The notes beneath the pieces were generated by a model. The model was not told where the DNA came from and did no database searches. It worked only from the letters and a program-made list of their open reading frames with translations. This document shows, one piece after another, positions 23,553 through 31,731 of a stretch of 64,000 bases of DNA; within the stretch, counting starts at the first letter, position 1, and each line of letters opens with the position of its first letter. Both the position numbers and the translations under genes were made by a program. Source of the DNA: Deltaproteobacteria bacterium (lineage in GTDB: Bacteria; Myxococcota_A; Polyangia; Polyangiales; JADJMO01); the NCBI GenBank assembly GCA_016182965.1, contig JACPFM010000026.1, forward strand, positions 156,190-220,189, in the 5' to 3' direction.

Positions 23553-24413
23553 TCACTCGAGATCGAGAAACGCCTCGACCGCGCCGACCTTCGCGCCGTG
23601 CTCGGCGAACAGCCGCCCGGCCACCAGCGCCGAGGCGGCGTGCGCGCCGAGCAGCTTGAACAGCTCGAAGTCGACGTCGATGAACTCCCGCTTCTGCTCG
23701 AACGTCGCGAACACCGCGATGACGCCGATCGCCTTGCCGTTGAGCAGCATCGGAATCGTCGCAGCAGGCGCGTCGATCGTCCCCCGCGTCGCGTCGCCCT
23801 CGACCCAGCTGGCGGCCCCGCTGCCGACCGCGCGCCACAGCGCGCCGTCGCTCAGGGGGACGCGGCGGAGCGACGCGGCCACGACCCCCTCGGAGCAGAT
23901 CGGCGCGAGCTCGTGACGATCGTCGTCGACGAGGTACACCGCGAACGCGCGCGCGCCGACGAACTGCGCGAGCAGCTCCTTGAGCTGCCGCACGATGGAA
24001 CGCGGATCGAGCGTCGAGTGCAGCTGATGGCTCGCCACGTAAAGGCTCGCGAGCTGCGCGTTCTCGGCCTCGATCTCGGCGAAGCGGCTGGAGAACTCGG
24101 AGGATGACGCCTGCGCGTGGCTCACGCGCGAGATGAGCTCCTTCTTCTCCTTCTCGAGGTGCGAGATCTTGGTGAGAAGATCGCGGATCGCGTCGTCGCT
24201 GGCGACCTGGGCGCGCAGCGCGGCGTTCTCGGCCTCGAGCTCGTGCATGCGAGCGCGGAGGCGTTGATCTTCCTTGAGGAGCTCCTCGGTCAGCTCCGCG
24301 CCCTTCTTGAAGAAGGTCTGGATGAAGGTCTCGCGCTGCTCGAGAAGACCCTCCGGCGCGGCCGCCTCTTCGGAGCGCCCGACCGACTGGGGCGCGCGCG
24401 ACTTTCCGCTCAC
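23553..24413 (-). CDS. Coiled-coil GAF domain protein
   Basis: A 286-residue cytosolic protein starting at a GTG at 24413. Residues about 40-125 form a heptad-rich coiled coil (EELLKEDQRLRARMHELEAE, then HLEKEKKELISRV). Residues about 130-280 are a GAF domain (LASLYVASHQLHSTLDPRSI, FAVYLVDDDRHELAPICSEG, IPMLLNGKAIGVIAVF). GAF domains bind small molecules or mediate dimerisation; the ligand is not evident. The gene precedes a receiver gene, so it may act as a sensor in the same relay. No kinase or output domain is present. Confidence 0.85.
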   Translation of the reverse strand: MSGKSRAPQSVGRSEEAAAPEGLLEQRETFIQTFFKKGAELTEELLKEDQRLRARMHELEAENAALRAQVASDDAIRDLLTKISHLEKEKKELISRVSHAQASSSEFSSRFAEIEAENAQLASLYVASHQLHSTLDPRSIVRQLKELLAQFVGARAFAVYLVDDDRHELAPICSEGVVAASLRRVPLSDGALWRAVGSGAASWVEGDATRGTIDAPAATIPMLLNGKAIGVIAVFATFEQKREFIDVDFELFKLLGAHAASALVAGRLFAEHGAKVGAVEAFLDLE

Positions 24414-24461
24414 GACCCGACGGTATCACACCGAGGTGCGGCTGAGGGTCGCCGGTTTCTT

Positions 24462-24548
24462 CGGGCGGGCCGGTGCCTTGGGTGGGCGGGCGGGCTTGGG
24501 TGGGCGGGCGGGTGCCTTGGGTGGGCGGGCGGGTGCATGGGGTGGGCT
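24462..24548. repeat. G-rich minisatellite with three G-quadruplex motifs
   Basis: A unit of about 20 bases (GGGTGGGCGGGCGGG plus TGCCTTG-type spacer) is repeated about three and a half times. Each unit has four G-triplets (24480-24494, 24498-24512, 24519-24533 on the plus strand), sufficient for an intramolecular G-quadruplex. It lies 50-120 bases upstream of the Ser/Thr kinase start, between divergent genes, and could affect expression of either. Confidence 0.7.
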
Positions 24549-24598
24549 CGGAGTTGACCCGTGCGTTTGTCTCGCGATTCGCGGACAATGAAAGGACA

Positions 24599-26227
24599 GT
24601 GGCCGATCGGGAGCGGGGCAAGCCTTCTGGGCTCGCGGCTGGGACCGCGCGTCGTCGACAGCGGGAGACCGCCGCCGACCGCGCGCGCATCGGCTCGGTG
24701 ATCGCCGGCAGCTACCGCATCGACGAGATCATCGGGCGCGGCGCGATCGGCGCGGTCTTCGGGGGCGTGCACCTCCGTCTCGAGCGTCCCGTTGCGGTCA
24801 AGTTCGTCGATCCGTCGCTCGTCGACGACCCGGAGATCCGCGCGCGCTTCAAGCGCGAGGCGAAGATCGCCGCCCAGATCGGGTCGAGCCACGCCGTCGA
24901 GGTGTTCGACTACGGGCTCGGCGAGGACGGCGCCCCCTACCTGGTCATGGAGCGCCTGTACGGCGAAGACCTCCATGCACGCATGCAGCGGGAGGGTCGC
25001 CTCCCGGTCGACCGCGCCCTGCGCATCGCCAAGCAGGTCTGCCGCGCGCTCGGCGCCGCCCACGCCACCGGCATCGTCCATCGCGATCTCAAGCCCGAGA
25101 ACGTCTTCCTCGTGGAGCGCGACGGCGAGCAGGAGTTCGTGAAGGTCGTCGACTTCGGCCTCTCGACCTTCGTGCAGTCCGACGACACCCGACTGACGCG
25201 CGCCGGCCAGTCGGTCGGCACGCCGCTCTACATGGCGCCCGAACAGGCGGGGGCGCACGCCTTCGACGCGCGCGTCGACGTCTACTCGCTCGGCGTCCTC
25301 ATCTTCGAGATGACGACGGGCCGCCTGCCGTTCGAGGCAGCCACGTTGCAGGCGCTGCTCGTGGCGCTGGCCACGCAGCCGCCGCGCTCAGCCCGCTACT
25401 ACTGCCCCGACCTGCCGATCGAGCTCGACGATCTGGTCCTCCGGTTCATCGCCCGCGATCCGCGCGTACGGCCGAAGTCGGCCGCCGCCGCCCTGGCCGA
25501 GATCATCGCGCTCGAGGAGCGGCTCGCGGCCAAGGGCCACGCGCACGATCAGACCTCCGGCAGCGTGCGCGTGCGCGACGTCGGCATCGACGGCCTGCCG
25601 GGGCAGCTGCCCGGCGCGTTCGCGCAGGAGGTCAGCGGCCTCCTCGACGAGATGCGGCGCACCGGCCGCCTCGTGGCCTCCGAGGTCGACGCCTCCTCCG
25701 ACGCGCTCGACACCGCGCCCGTCTCGTCCGGAGCCGACCGCACGCGCCCGATGGATCGGCGCGAGCTCAACGATCTGATGGCCGAGGCGCCCTCGATCGA
25801 CTCCATCAAGCTCGCTCCGCGCGCGGCCGGCCGCCCGGCCAAGGCCTCCGGCCCGAGGTCGGTGCGCGGCGAGGGCCATCGCGGAGAGCCCCGTCACGGC
25901 GAGCCCCGTCAAGGCGAGCCGCAGCGCACCAGCCCGCCGCCGCAGCGCACCAGCCCCCCGGCGCAGCGCACCAACCCGCCGCCGCAGCGCCCGAGCCCGC
26001 GCAAGGTGCCGATCGAGGACGACGTGATCGAGGAGGACTCCGGCGTCTTCTACGGTCGCATCGACACCAGCGGAAAGCCGCAGGCGGTGCGCCACGACGG
26101 CTCACCGCACGCGCCGACGATCCCGCCGGCGGCGCCGCGTCGCGCACCGCCGCCGATGGTGATCGCCCTCGCCCTCGCGGCCTTCCTGATCGTCGCGGCG
26201 CTCGTGCTCGTGCGCGTGCTGCGCTGA
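24599..26227 (+). CDS. Membrane-anchored Ser/Thr protein kinase
   Basis: A 542-residue kinase starting at the GTG at 24599, chosen for its AAAGGA ribosome site; the open frame before it runs through the G-rich repeat. The catalytic domain covers residues about 38-310: G-loop GRGAIGAVFGG, catalytic Lys in VAVKFVDP (K68), HRDLKPENV (about 161), DFG (about 185), GTPLYMAPEQ. An extended tail has a Pro/Gln/Arg repeat (QRTSPPPQRTSPPAQ) and ends in one transmembrane helix (MVIALALAAFLIVAALVLV) with almost nothing outside, so there is no extracytoplasmic sensor domain. Substrates are unknown. All catalytic residues are intact. Confidence 0.92.
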   Translation: MADRERGKPSGLAAGTARRRQRETAADRARIGSVIAGSYRIDEIIGRGAIGAVFGGVHLRLERPVAVKFVDPSLVDDPEIRARFKREAKIAAQIGSSHAVEVFDYGLGEDGAPYLVMERLYGEDLHARMQREGRLPVDRALRIAKQVCRALGAAHATGIVHRDLKPENVFLVERDGEQEFVKVVDFGLSTFVQSDDTRLTRAGQSVGTPLYMAPEQAGAHAFDARVDVYSLGVLIFEMTTGRLPFEAATLQALLVALATQPPRSARYYCPDLPIELDDLVLRFIARDPRVRPKSAAAALAEIIALEERLAAKGHAHDQTSGSVRVRDVGIDGLPGQLPGAFAQEVSGLLDEMRRTGRLVASEVDASSDALDTAPVSSGADRTRPMDRRELNDLMAEAPSIDSIKLAPRAAGRPAKASGPRSVRGEGHRGEPRHGEPRQGEPQRTSPPPQRTSPPAQRTNPPPQRPSPRKVPIEDDVIEEDSGVFYGRIDTSGKPQAVRHDGSPHAPTIPPAAPRRAPPPMVIALALAAFLIVAALVLVRVLR

Positions 26228-26269
26228 GCCCGGGGGCACCGACTGGGCGCGTCTGGGGACACGCCCGAG

Positions 26270-27583
26270 CTAGAGCAAGTTGGCGGCGATCTCGGCGAGC
26301 TCGCTGCGCTCGCCCTTGCTCAGCGTGATGTGGCCGGCGATGCGCTCGTTGCGGAAGCGATCGGCGACGATCGCGAGGCCGTTCGAGGAGCTGTCGACGT
26401 AGGGGTTGTCGATCTGGTGGGGATCGCCGGTGAGGACGATCTTGGTCCCCTCGCCCGCGCGCGTGATGATCGTCTTGATCTCGTGCGGGGTGAGGTTCTG
26501 CGCCTCGTCGACGATCAGGTACTGGTGGGGCAGCGAACGGCCGCGGATGTACGTCAGCGGCTCGACCTGGACCAGGCCGCCCTCGATCAGCTCGTGGAAC
26601 GCCGAGTTGTCACGCTTGCCGTGGCCGTAGAGGAACTCGAGGTTGTCGAAGATCGGCTGCATCCACGGGTTGAGCTTCTCGTCGACGTCGCCCGGGAGGT
26701 AGCCGATGTCGCGGCCCATCGGCATGACGGGGCGCGAGACGAGCATGCGGGTGAAGGTGCCGTCCTCGACGACCTTGCGCAGACCGCCGGCGAGCGCGAG
26801 GAGCGTCTTGCCGGTGCCCGCCTTGCCGACGAGGGTCACGAGGCGGATGGAGTCGTCGAGCAGCAGATCGAGCGCGAACGCCTGCTCCTTGTTCTTCGGG
26901 CGGATGCCCATCACGCCCTCGCGCGGCACCCGCAGCGGGACGATCGCGCTCTTCTGGGCGTCGTAGCGACCGAGCGCGGTGTGGTTCGACGACTCGGTGT
27001 CCTTGAGGACGATCGAGGTGTTCGGCTTGATCCCGTTGCTCTTGGGGACGACCGCGCCGCTCTGGAAGAACTCGTCGATCTCGCGCTTGTCGACCGAGAG
27101 CTCGACGACGCCGCTGTCGAGCGTGTCGACGTCGACCTTGGAGTTCTCGTAGGTCTCGGCCTCCATCCCGAGCGCGTCGGCGCGGATGCGGAGGTTGGTG
27201 TCCATCGTGACGAAGATCGTCGGGTTCTTCGAGTCACGATCGCGGACGTCGAGCGCGGTCTTCAGGATCGCGTGGTCCTGCGCGCTGTGGTCGAGGGCGA
27301 CCGGCAGATCGCCGCGCGCCGTGGGCACCGCGACCCGCAGCATGCCGAGGCCGTCGCCGATGGGGACGCCGCTCGAGAGCGAGTCCTCGGCGCGCTCGCG
27401 CAGCTCGTCGAGGTAGCGGGCGACCTGGCGGCAGTTGCGACCGCGCTCGGTGCCTTCGCGCTTGAACTGGTCGATCTCCTCGATGACGTAGATCGGGATG
27501 ATGACGTCGTTGTCCTCGAACTTGAAGATGGCCCGCGGGTCGTGGATGAGGACGTTCGTGTCGAGGACGTAGTTCTTCTTCAT
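26270..27583 (-). CDS. phoH: PhoH-family ATPase with N-terminal PIN domain
   Basis: A 437-residue protein of the PIN-PhoH (YlaK-like) type. Residues 1-140 are a PIN domain with the metal-binding YVLDTNVLIHDP and, later, VTMDTNLRIRADA, typical of ribonucleases. Residues about 225-437 are the PhoH ATPase: Walker A GKAGTGKTLLAL, Walker B YLIVDEAQNLTPHE, and the sensor-like KIVLTGDPHQIDNPY. The combination suggests an ATP-driven RNA-processing enzyme, although the physiological substrate is not established for the family. The ATG at 27583 gives the standard MKKNYVLDTN start. It faces the kinase gene convergently and the tiny lipoprotein divergently. Confidence 0.95.
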   Translation of the reverse strand: MKKNYVLDTNVLIHDPRAIFKFEDNDVIIPIYVIEEIDQFKREGTERGRNCRQVARYLDELRERAEDSLSSGVPIGDGLGMLRVAVPTARGDLPVALDHSAQDHAILKTALDVRDRDSKNPTIFVTMDTNLRIRADALGMEAETYENSKVDVDTLDSGVVELSVDKREIDEFFQSGAVVPKSNGIKPNTSIVLKDTESSNHTALGRYDAQKSAIVPLRVPREGVMGIRPKNKEQAFALDLLLDDSIRLVTLVGKAGTGKTLLALAGGLRKVVEDGTFTRMLVSRPVMPMGRDIGYLPGDVDEKLNPWMQPIFDNLEFLYGHGKRDNSAFHELIEGGLVQVEPLTYIRGRSLPHQYLIVDEAQNLTPHEIKTIITRAGEGTKIVLTGDPHQIDNPYVDSSSNGLAIVADRFRNERIAGHITLSKGERSELAEIAANLL

Positions 27584-27746
27584 TTTTGCCGATCTCGCGC
27601 GTCGGCGCTCCGGACGGCCCTCCCGTTCGGGAACACCCGCCGGCGACGTGCCGGTGTGGGGAGGACCTCGCGCTCGACGTTCGGATGCCGGTTATCGCAC
27701 TTTCCGCGCGCTGCCTAGGAGCCGACCCACGGACCAGCAACTCGGC

Positions 27747-27752
27747 TATCCT
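27747..27752 (+). promoter_or_regulatory. -10 hexamer of the small lipoprotein gene
   Basis: TATCCT ends eight bases before the ATG at 27760, again predicting an mRNA that begins at or next to the start codon. No clear -35 hexamer is seen. Confidence 0.3.
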
Positions 27753-27759
27753 CGCCGCG

Positions 27760-27867
27760 ATGCGATCGCTCGTCTTGGCGCTGTGCGCCATCGCCCTGCT
27801 CGCCTCCGGCTGCGGCAGCTCCCGGAAGCCGTGTGACGCGCCGGTCCGGACGTTGAACGGGAAGTAG
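27760..27867 (+). CDS. Small (35-residue) lipoprotein
   Basis: The frame from the ATG at 27760 encodes a textbook lipoprotein signal (MRSLVLALCAIALLASGCGS, lipobox ASGC) followed by a mature peptide of about 18 residues with one more Cys. Entericidin-like micro-lipoproteins have this design. There is no Shine-Dalgarno site, but a TATCCT -10 eight bases upstream would give a leaderless transcript. A GC-rich hairpin follows at 27904. Function unknown. Confidence 0.5.
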   Translation: MRSLVLALCAIALLASGCGSSRKPCDAPVRTLNGK

Positions 27868-27903
27868 CGGGACCGGTGACGCCTGGCCCGTTGCCGCGGG
27901 GTT

Positions 27904-27922
27904 CCAGGGGCTCGGCCCCTGG
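27904..27922. terminator. GC-rich hairpin after the small lipoprotein gene
   Basis: CCAGGGGC-TCG-GCCCCTGG is a perfect 8-bp stem with a 3-base loop between the small lipoprotein (plus) and typA (minus) stop codons. It lacks a T-run but could terminate both convergent transcripts. Confidence 0.5.
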
Positions 27923-27961
27923 TTCGACCTTCGACCAAGCTCGACGAGAGATGCACACTCT

Positions 27962-27996
27962 CTGACGACTGACGACTGACGACTGACGACTGACGA
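27962..27996. repeat. Heptamer tandem repeat (CTGACGA)x5
   Basis: Five perfect tandem copies of CTGACGA lie immediately downstream of the typA stop codon. The unit contains GACGAC/GTCGTC words and is non-coding. Purpose unknown. Confidence 0.9.
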
Positions 27997-28000
27997 CTCC

Positions 28001-29866
28001 TCAGGCCTCCAGGGCCTGCTGCTCGTCGATCGCGTCGGAGCGGCGCGGGCGGCGGTTGCACTGGAGGATGATCTTGCGCACGCGGACCGCGTCGGGGGTG
28101 ACCTCGACCAGCTCGTCGGCGTCGATCCACTCCATCGCGGTCTCGATGGTGAGGACACGCGGCACGGCGAGGATGACGTTCTCGTCCTTGCCGTGGTTGC
28201 GGACGTTCGTCAGCTTCTTCTCGCGGATCACGTTGACGTCGTTGTCGTTCGGCCGGTTGTGCTCGCCGATGATCATGCCCTCGTACACGTCGGCGCCCGG
28301 CGAGAGGAAGAACACGCCGCGCGCCTGCAGGTGGTTGAGGGCGTAGGGCGTGGTGACGCCCTGGCGATCGGCGACCAGCGCGCCGTTGGTGCGCTTCATC
28401 ATGGTGCCGCCCCACGGCTCCCAGCCCTCGAACTGCGTGTTGAGGAGACCGGTGCCGCGGGTGGAGGTGAGGAACTCGCCGCGGAAGCCGATGAGCCCGC
28501 GCGACGGGATGAGGAACTCGAGGCGCGCGCGGCCGTAGCCGTGGTTGTGCATCTTCACCATGCGCCCGCGCCGCTGGCCGAGGCGCTCGGTCACCGTGCC
28601 GATGAACTGGTCGGGGACGTAGACGACGACACGCTCGACCGGCTCGTGGACGACGCCCTCGATCTCCTTGGTCACGACCTCGGGGTTCGACAGCTGCACC
28701 TCATAGCCTTCGCGCCGCATTTGCTCGACGAGGACGGCCAGCTGCAGCTCACCGCGCCCGTAGACCGCGAACGTGTCGGGGCTCTCGGTCTCCTCGACGC
28801 GGAGCGCGAGGTTCTTGCGCGTCTCGCGCATGAGGCGCTCGCGGACCTGTCGTGACGTGAGGAACTTCGACGCCTTGCATCGGCCGGCGAACGGCGAGGT
28901 GTTCACGCCGAGCCGGATCTTGATGGTCGGCTCCTCGACCGCGATGCGCGGCAAGGCCTCCACGCAGTCGCCGATGCCGATGCTGTCGCCGATGGTCACC
29001 TCTTCGAGGCCGGCGATGGCGACGATCTCGCCCGCGCTCGCCTCGGAGACCGGGATGCGCTTCATGCCCTCGAACACCGAGAGGACCTTCACGGGGCCCT
29101 TGAAGGTGCTCTTGGCGCCGACGACCGTGACGACGTCGTTCGCGCGGATCGTGCCGCTGACCACGCGCCCGATGGCCAGACGGCCGACGTAGTCGTCGTG
29201 GTCGAGGTTCGCGATCTGGATCAGCAGCGGCCCGTCGGGATCGCCCTTCGGCGCAGGGATCTTGTCGAGCACGAGCTGGAACAGCGGCGCGAGGTCCTTG
29301 GCCTCATGGCTCATCTCGCGCTTGGCGACGCCGAGCTTGCCGATCGCGTACACGATCGAGAAGTCGGTCTGCTCGTCGGACGCCTCGAGATCGCAGAACA
29401 GGTCGAAGAGCTCGTTGACGACGTCGTCGGGGCGGGCGTCGGAGCGATCGATCTTGTTGATGACCGCGATGATCGGGAAGCCGCGCTCGAGGCACTTCTT
29501 GAGGACGAAGCGCGTCTGCGGGAGCGGGCCCTCGGCCGCGTCGACCAGCAGCAGCGCGCCGTCGGCCATCGACAGGATGCGCTCGACCTCGCCGCCGAAG
29601 TCGGCGTGGCCGGGCGTGTCGATGATGTTGATCTTCGTCTCGGTCAGCTTGTGGTTGTCGCCGGCGTGGCGCCAACGAACGGACGTGTTCTTCGCGAGGA
29701 TGGTGATGCCGCGCTCACGCTCGAGATCGTTCGAGTCCATCACGCGCTCGGCGACGACTTCATTTTCACGGAAGACGCCCGACTGCTTGAGCATGGCGTC
29801 GACGAGGGTGGTCTTGCCGTGGTCGACGTGCGCGACGATGGCGATGTTTCGGAGGCGTAGCGACAT
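28001..29866 (-). CDS. typA: Ribosome-associated GTPase TypA/BipA
   Basis: A 621-residue translational GTPase. The G-domain motifs are IVAHVDHGKTTLVDAM, RGITI, DTPGHADFGGEVER and NKIDRSDARPDD, followed by the EF-G-like beta-barrel, domain III/V segments (VEEPTIKIRLGVNTSPFAG) and the BipA-specific C-terminal region (PSRGLIGFRGEFLTSTRGTG, then LFLSPGADVYEGMIIGEHNR-type motif). BipA assists 50S assembly and stress adaptation. The ATG at 29866 is the family start; the frame remains open to 29956 but that part is non-homologous. A TGCTAGAGC element at 29886-29878 (minus strand) is a candidate extended -10. Confidence 0.97.
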   Translation of the reverse strand: MSLRLRNIAIVAHVDHGKTTLVDAMLKQSGVFRENEVVAERVMDSNDLERERGITILAKNTSVRWRHAGDNHKLTETKINIIDTPGHADFGGEVERILSMADGALLLVDAAEGPLPQTRFVLKKCLERGFPIIAVINKIDRSDARPDDVVNELFDLFCDLEASDEQTDFSIVYAIGKLGVAKREMSHEAKDLAPLFQLVLDKIPAPKGDPDGPLLIQIANLDHDDYVGRLAIGRVVSGTIRANDVVTVVGAKSTFKGPVKVLSVFEGMKRIPVSEASAGEIVAIAGLEEVTIGDSIGIGDCVEALPRIAVEEPTIKIRLGVNTSPFAGRCKASKFLTSRQVRERLMRETRKNLALRVEETESPDTFAVYGRGELQLAVLVEQMRREGYEVQLSNPEVVTKEIEGVVHEPVERVVVYVPDQFIGTVTERLGQRRGRMVKMHNHGYGRARLEFLIPSRGLIGFRGEFLTSTRGTGLLNTQFEGWEPWGGTMMKRTNGALVADRQGVTTPYALNHLQARGVFFLSPGADVYEGMIIGEHNRPNDNDVNVIREKKLTNVRNHGKDENVILAVPRVLTIETAMEWIDADELVEVTPDAVRVRKIILQCNRRPRRSDAIDEQQALEA

Positions 29867-30131
29867 AGGGGCGCGGCGCTCTAGCATGCGCGGGGGGGTG
29901 TGGCGAGCGCGGCCGCGAAGTGCGACCGGGTCGAAGCTCGAAAGTCGAAGGTCCAACCCGGCGGCGCCGCGGCGCGTGCCACGACCCCTCGAGACCGCAG
30001 AAACATCGACCGCGCGCGCTGGTTCGAACGGCGCCGACCGCTCGACGGCCGCAGAAGACGCGAAGGCCGAAGGCCGGGCTCTCGACCTTCGACCTTCGAC
30101 CTTCTACCGGGTCAGTCGCCCGGACCGGGCG

Positions 30132-31232
30132 CTACTTGCAGAAGCCGTCGATGCAGACCTTCCCCGCCGCGCACGTCTTCGGTGGCGTCGAGGTCGGATC
30201 GCACTCGCTGCCGAGGCTCGTGCTCGAGCCACAGACGAAGTGGCTACCGGACGAGGTCGTCACCGACTTGCACGTCGGGAACTTGTCGGCCTTGCTGCAG
30301 GTCGTCGTGTCGGCGGCGCCGGTGCACGCGATGTAGCAGTTGTGGTGGAGGCAGATGCTGCCGGCGGCGCAGGTGTCTTGCGTGCCGTCCTTGGTGCCGT
30401 CCTTGTCACAGAAGAAGTTCGGGCGGTCGTCGACGACGCAGCCGCCGGCCACGGAGACCAGCCCTGCCTTGCAGGAGCCGTCGGTCGCGGCCGGGTCGAC
30501 GCAGCGCTCGGTCACGCAGGTCGAGCCCGTTCCGCAGGACTTGGTCGCGCTGCAGGCGGCGGCGCCGCCGGTGCACAGGCCGCTCGTCGCGTCGCACGTG
30601 TAGCCGGCGGCGCAGGTCGCCGAGCACTTCGGCGTGCAGCGGCCGTCGACGCAGGTCGCGCCCGACTTGCACTGGGTGGAGTCGCTGCACAGGTCCTTGG
30701 GAGGCGTGCAGACGCCGCCGAGGCAGAGGGATCCGGCGCCGGTCTTGGCGGCGCACTCCGCGTCGCCGACGCAGGCGTTGGCGTTCGACGACAGGCAGAC
30801 CTTCTTGCCGTCGAGATCGCCGCACTTGTAGCCGGCGATGCAGCCGGTCACCGTGCAGTCGACCGGCGCGGGGCTCGTGCACTCCCACACGCCGCGGGAT
30901 TCGTCCTTCGTGCACGTCTTGCCGTCGGTGCAGGCCTTCTCGGCCGCGCGGCAGTCGTACGCGACGCAGGTGTAGTAGCCGGTCGAGGCCGAGGTGCACG
31001 TGTAGCCGGGATCGCACCCCGCGGTGCCGCACCCGGAGGGCGGGGGCGCGGTATCGGGCTCGGGCTCCACTCCGACGTCGGGCGCGCGGTCGCGGCAGGC
31101 CGGATCCGCCTCGCACGTGTCGGCGGCGTAGATCGGGCAGCCGGCGAGCCCCGCCGCCACGGCGACGACGAGGGGCGCGGCGAACAGGGTCGCGAAGACG
31201 GAGCGAGCGACCGAGGTGGGGACGGGAGACAT
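30132..31232 (-). CDS. Cys-rich lipoprotein with EGF/tenascin-like repeats
   Basis: A 366-residue lipoprotein. The ATG at 31232 follows a perfect GGAGGT ribosome site. The signal peptide ends at the lipobox AAGLAGC; an Asp/Glu/Pro linker follows. The mature part is a chain of short Cys modules (GCDPGYTCTSASTGYYTC, GCIAGYKCGDLDGKKVC, CKSGATCVDGRCTPKC, CAAGYTCDATSGLC, CAAGSICLHHNCYIAC) resembling EGF/tenascin-type repeats of myxobacterial surface lipoproteins. It ends in KVCIDGFCK. No enzymatic motif is seen; an adhesive or structural surface role is likely. Confidence 0.82.
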   Translation of the reverse strand: MSPVPTSVARSVFATLFAAPLVVAVAAGLAGCPIYAADTCEADPACRDRAPDVGVEPEPDTAPPPSGCGTAGCDPGYTCTSASTGYYTCVAYDCRAAEKACTDGKTCTKDESRGVWECTSPAPVDCTVTGCIAGYKCGDLDGKKVCLSSNANACVGDAECAAKTGAGSLCLGGVCTPPKDLCSDSTQCKSGATCVDGRCTPKCSATCAAGYTCDATSGLCTGGAAACSATKSCGTGSTCVTERCVDPAATDGSCKAGLVSVAGGCVVDDRPNFFCDKDGTKDGTQDTCAAGSICLHHNCYIACTGAADTTTCSKADKFPTCKSVTTSSGSHFVCGSSTSLGSECDPTSTPPKTCAAGKVCIDGFCK

Positions 31233-31731
31233 CGCGGGACCTCCAGAGCGGCTACGTCGGACGGCGCGGTGGCGAGCCACCGGCGCCGCGGAGCGAAGCG
31301 CGGACGCCATTCGGGAAGAAGCGTCCTCCAGCGTAGCAACCGATGTGCCTCGGTTCCACAACGCGGCGGTCGGCGCGGGACAGCGGCCCTGGCCGCGAGA
31401 AATGCGCGGTGTTTCTCGGAGACTCTCGCTTCCGCCAGGGTCCGGGACGACGGCCGGTCACCCTCGGGGCGTGAGCGGCGCTTCACACCCCCCCTGACGC
31501 CGGCGCGACGTTCCGTCCAGAGGTGCGGCGTACTGCCCGCCGACGGGTGCCGCGGAGCGCCCCCCCGCTCCCGCCGCCCGGCTGACGGCGCCCTCCGCGG
31601 CGGCCGGTGGCGTTCGGGCGTGCGACCGCGAGCCGCGCGGGCCATGTTTGTTCGCCCAGATGCGTCCAACCAGCCTATCCTCCGCGCCCGGACGCCGCGC
31701 GGTCCGCGATCCCTAGACGCGCGCCTACGCG
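31233..31731. other. Divergent intergenic region, promoters only
   Basis: This 499-base stretch separates the divergent Cys-rich lipoprotein (minus) and the zinc-ribbon/TPR gene (plus). I see no protein-like frame. A minus-strand extended -10 is at 31330-31338. On the plus side TATCCT at 31676-31681 is a candidate -10, 50 bases before the ATG at 31732, without a well-spaced -35. Confidence 0.4.
31330..31338 (-). promoter_or_regulatory. Extended -10 element of the Cys-rich lipoprotein gene
   Basis: On the minus strand TGCTACGCT (hexamer TACGCT at 31335-31330) would start transcription near 31323, giving a leader of about 90 bases before the ATG at 31232. The same nonamer precedes the lipoprotein gene at 51484. 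Confidence 0.4.

Noticed and set aside
24462..24548. CRISPR-like array
   Set aside because: Units are G-rich and abut without unique spacers of 30 bases or so, and no cas gene is present; it is a minisatellite.
29900..30131. Gene between typA and the Cys-rich lipoprotein
   Set aside because: Only short CGACCTT/CGAAGG repeats are seen; frames are not protein-like.
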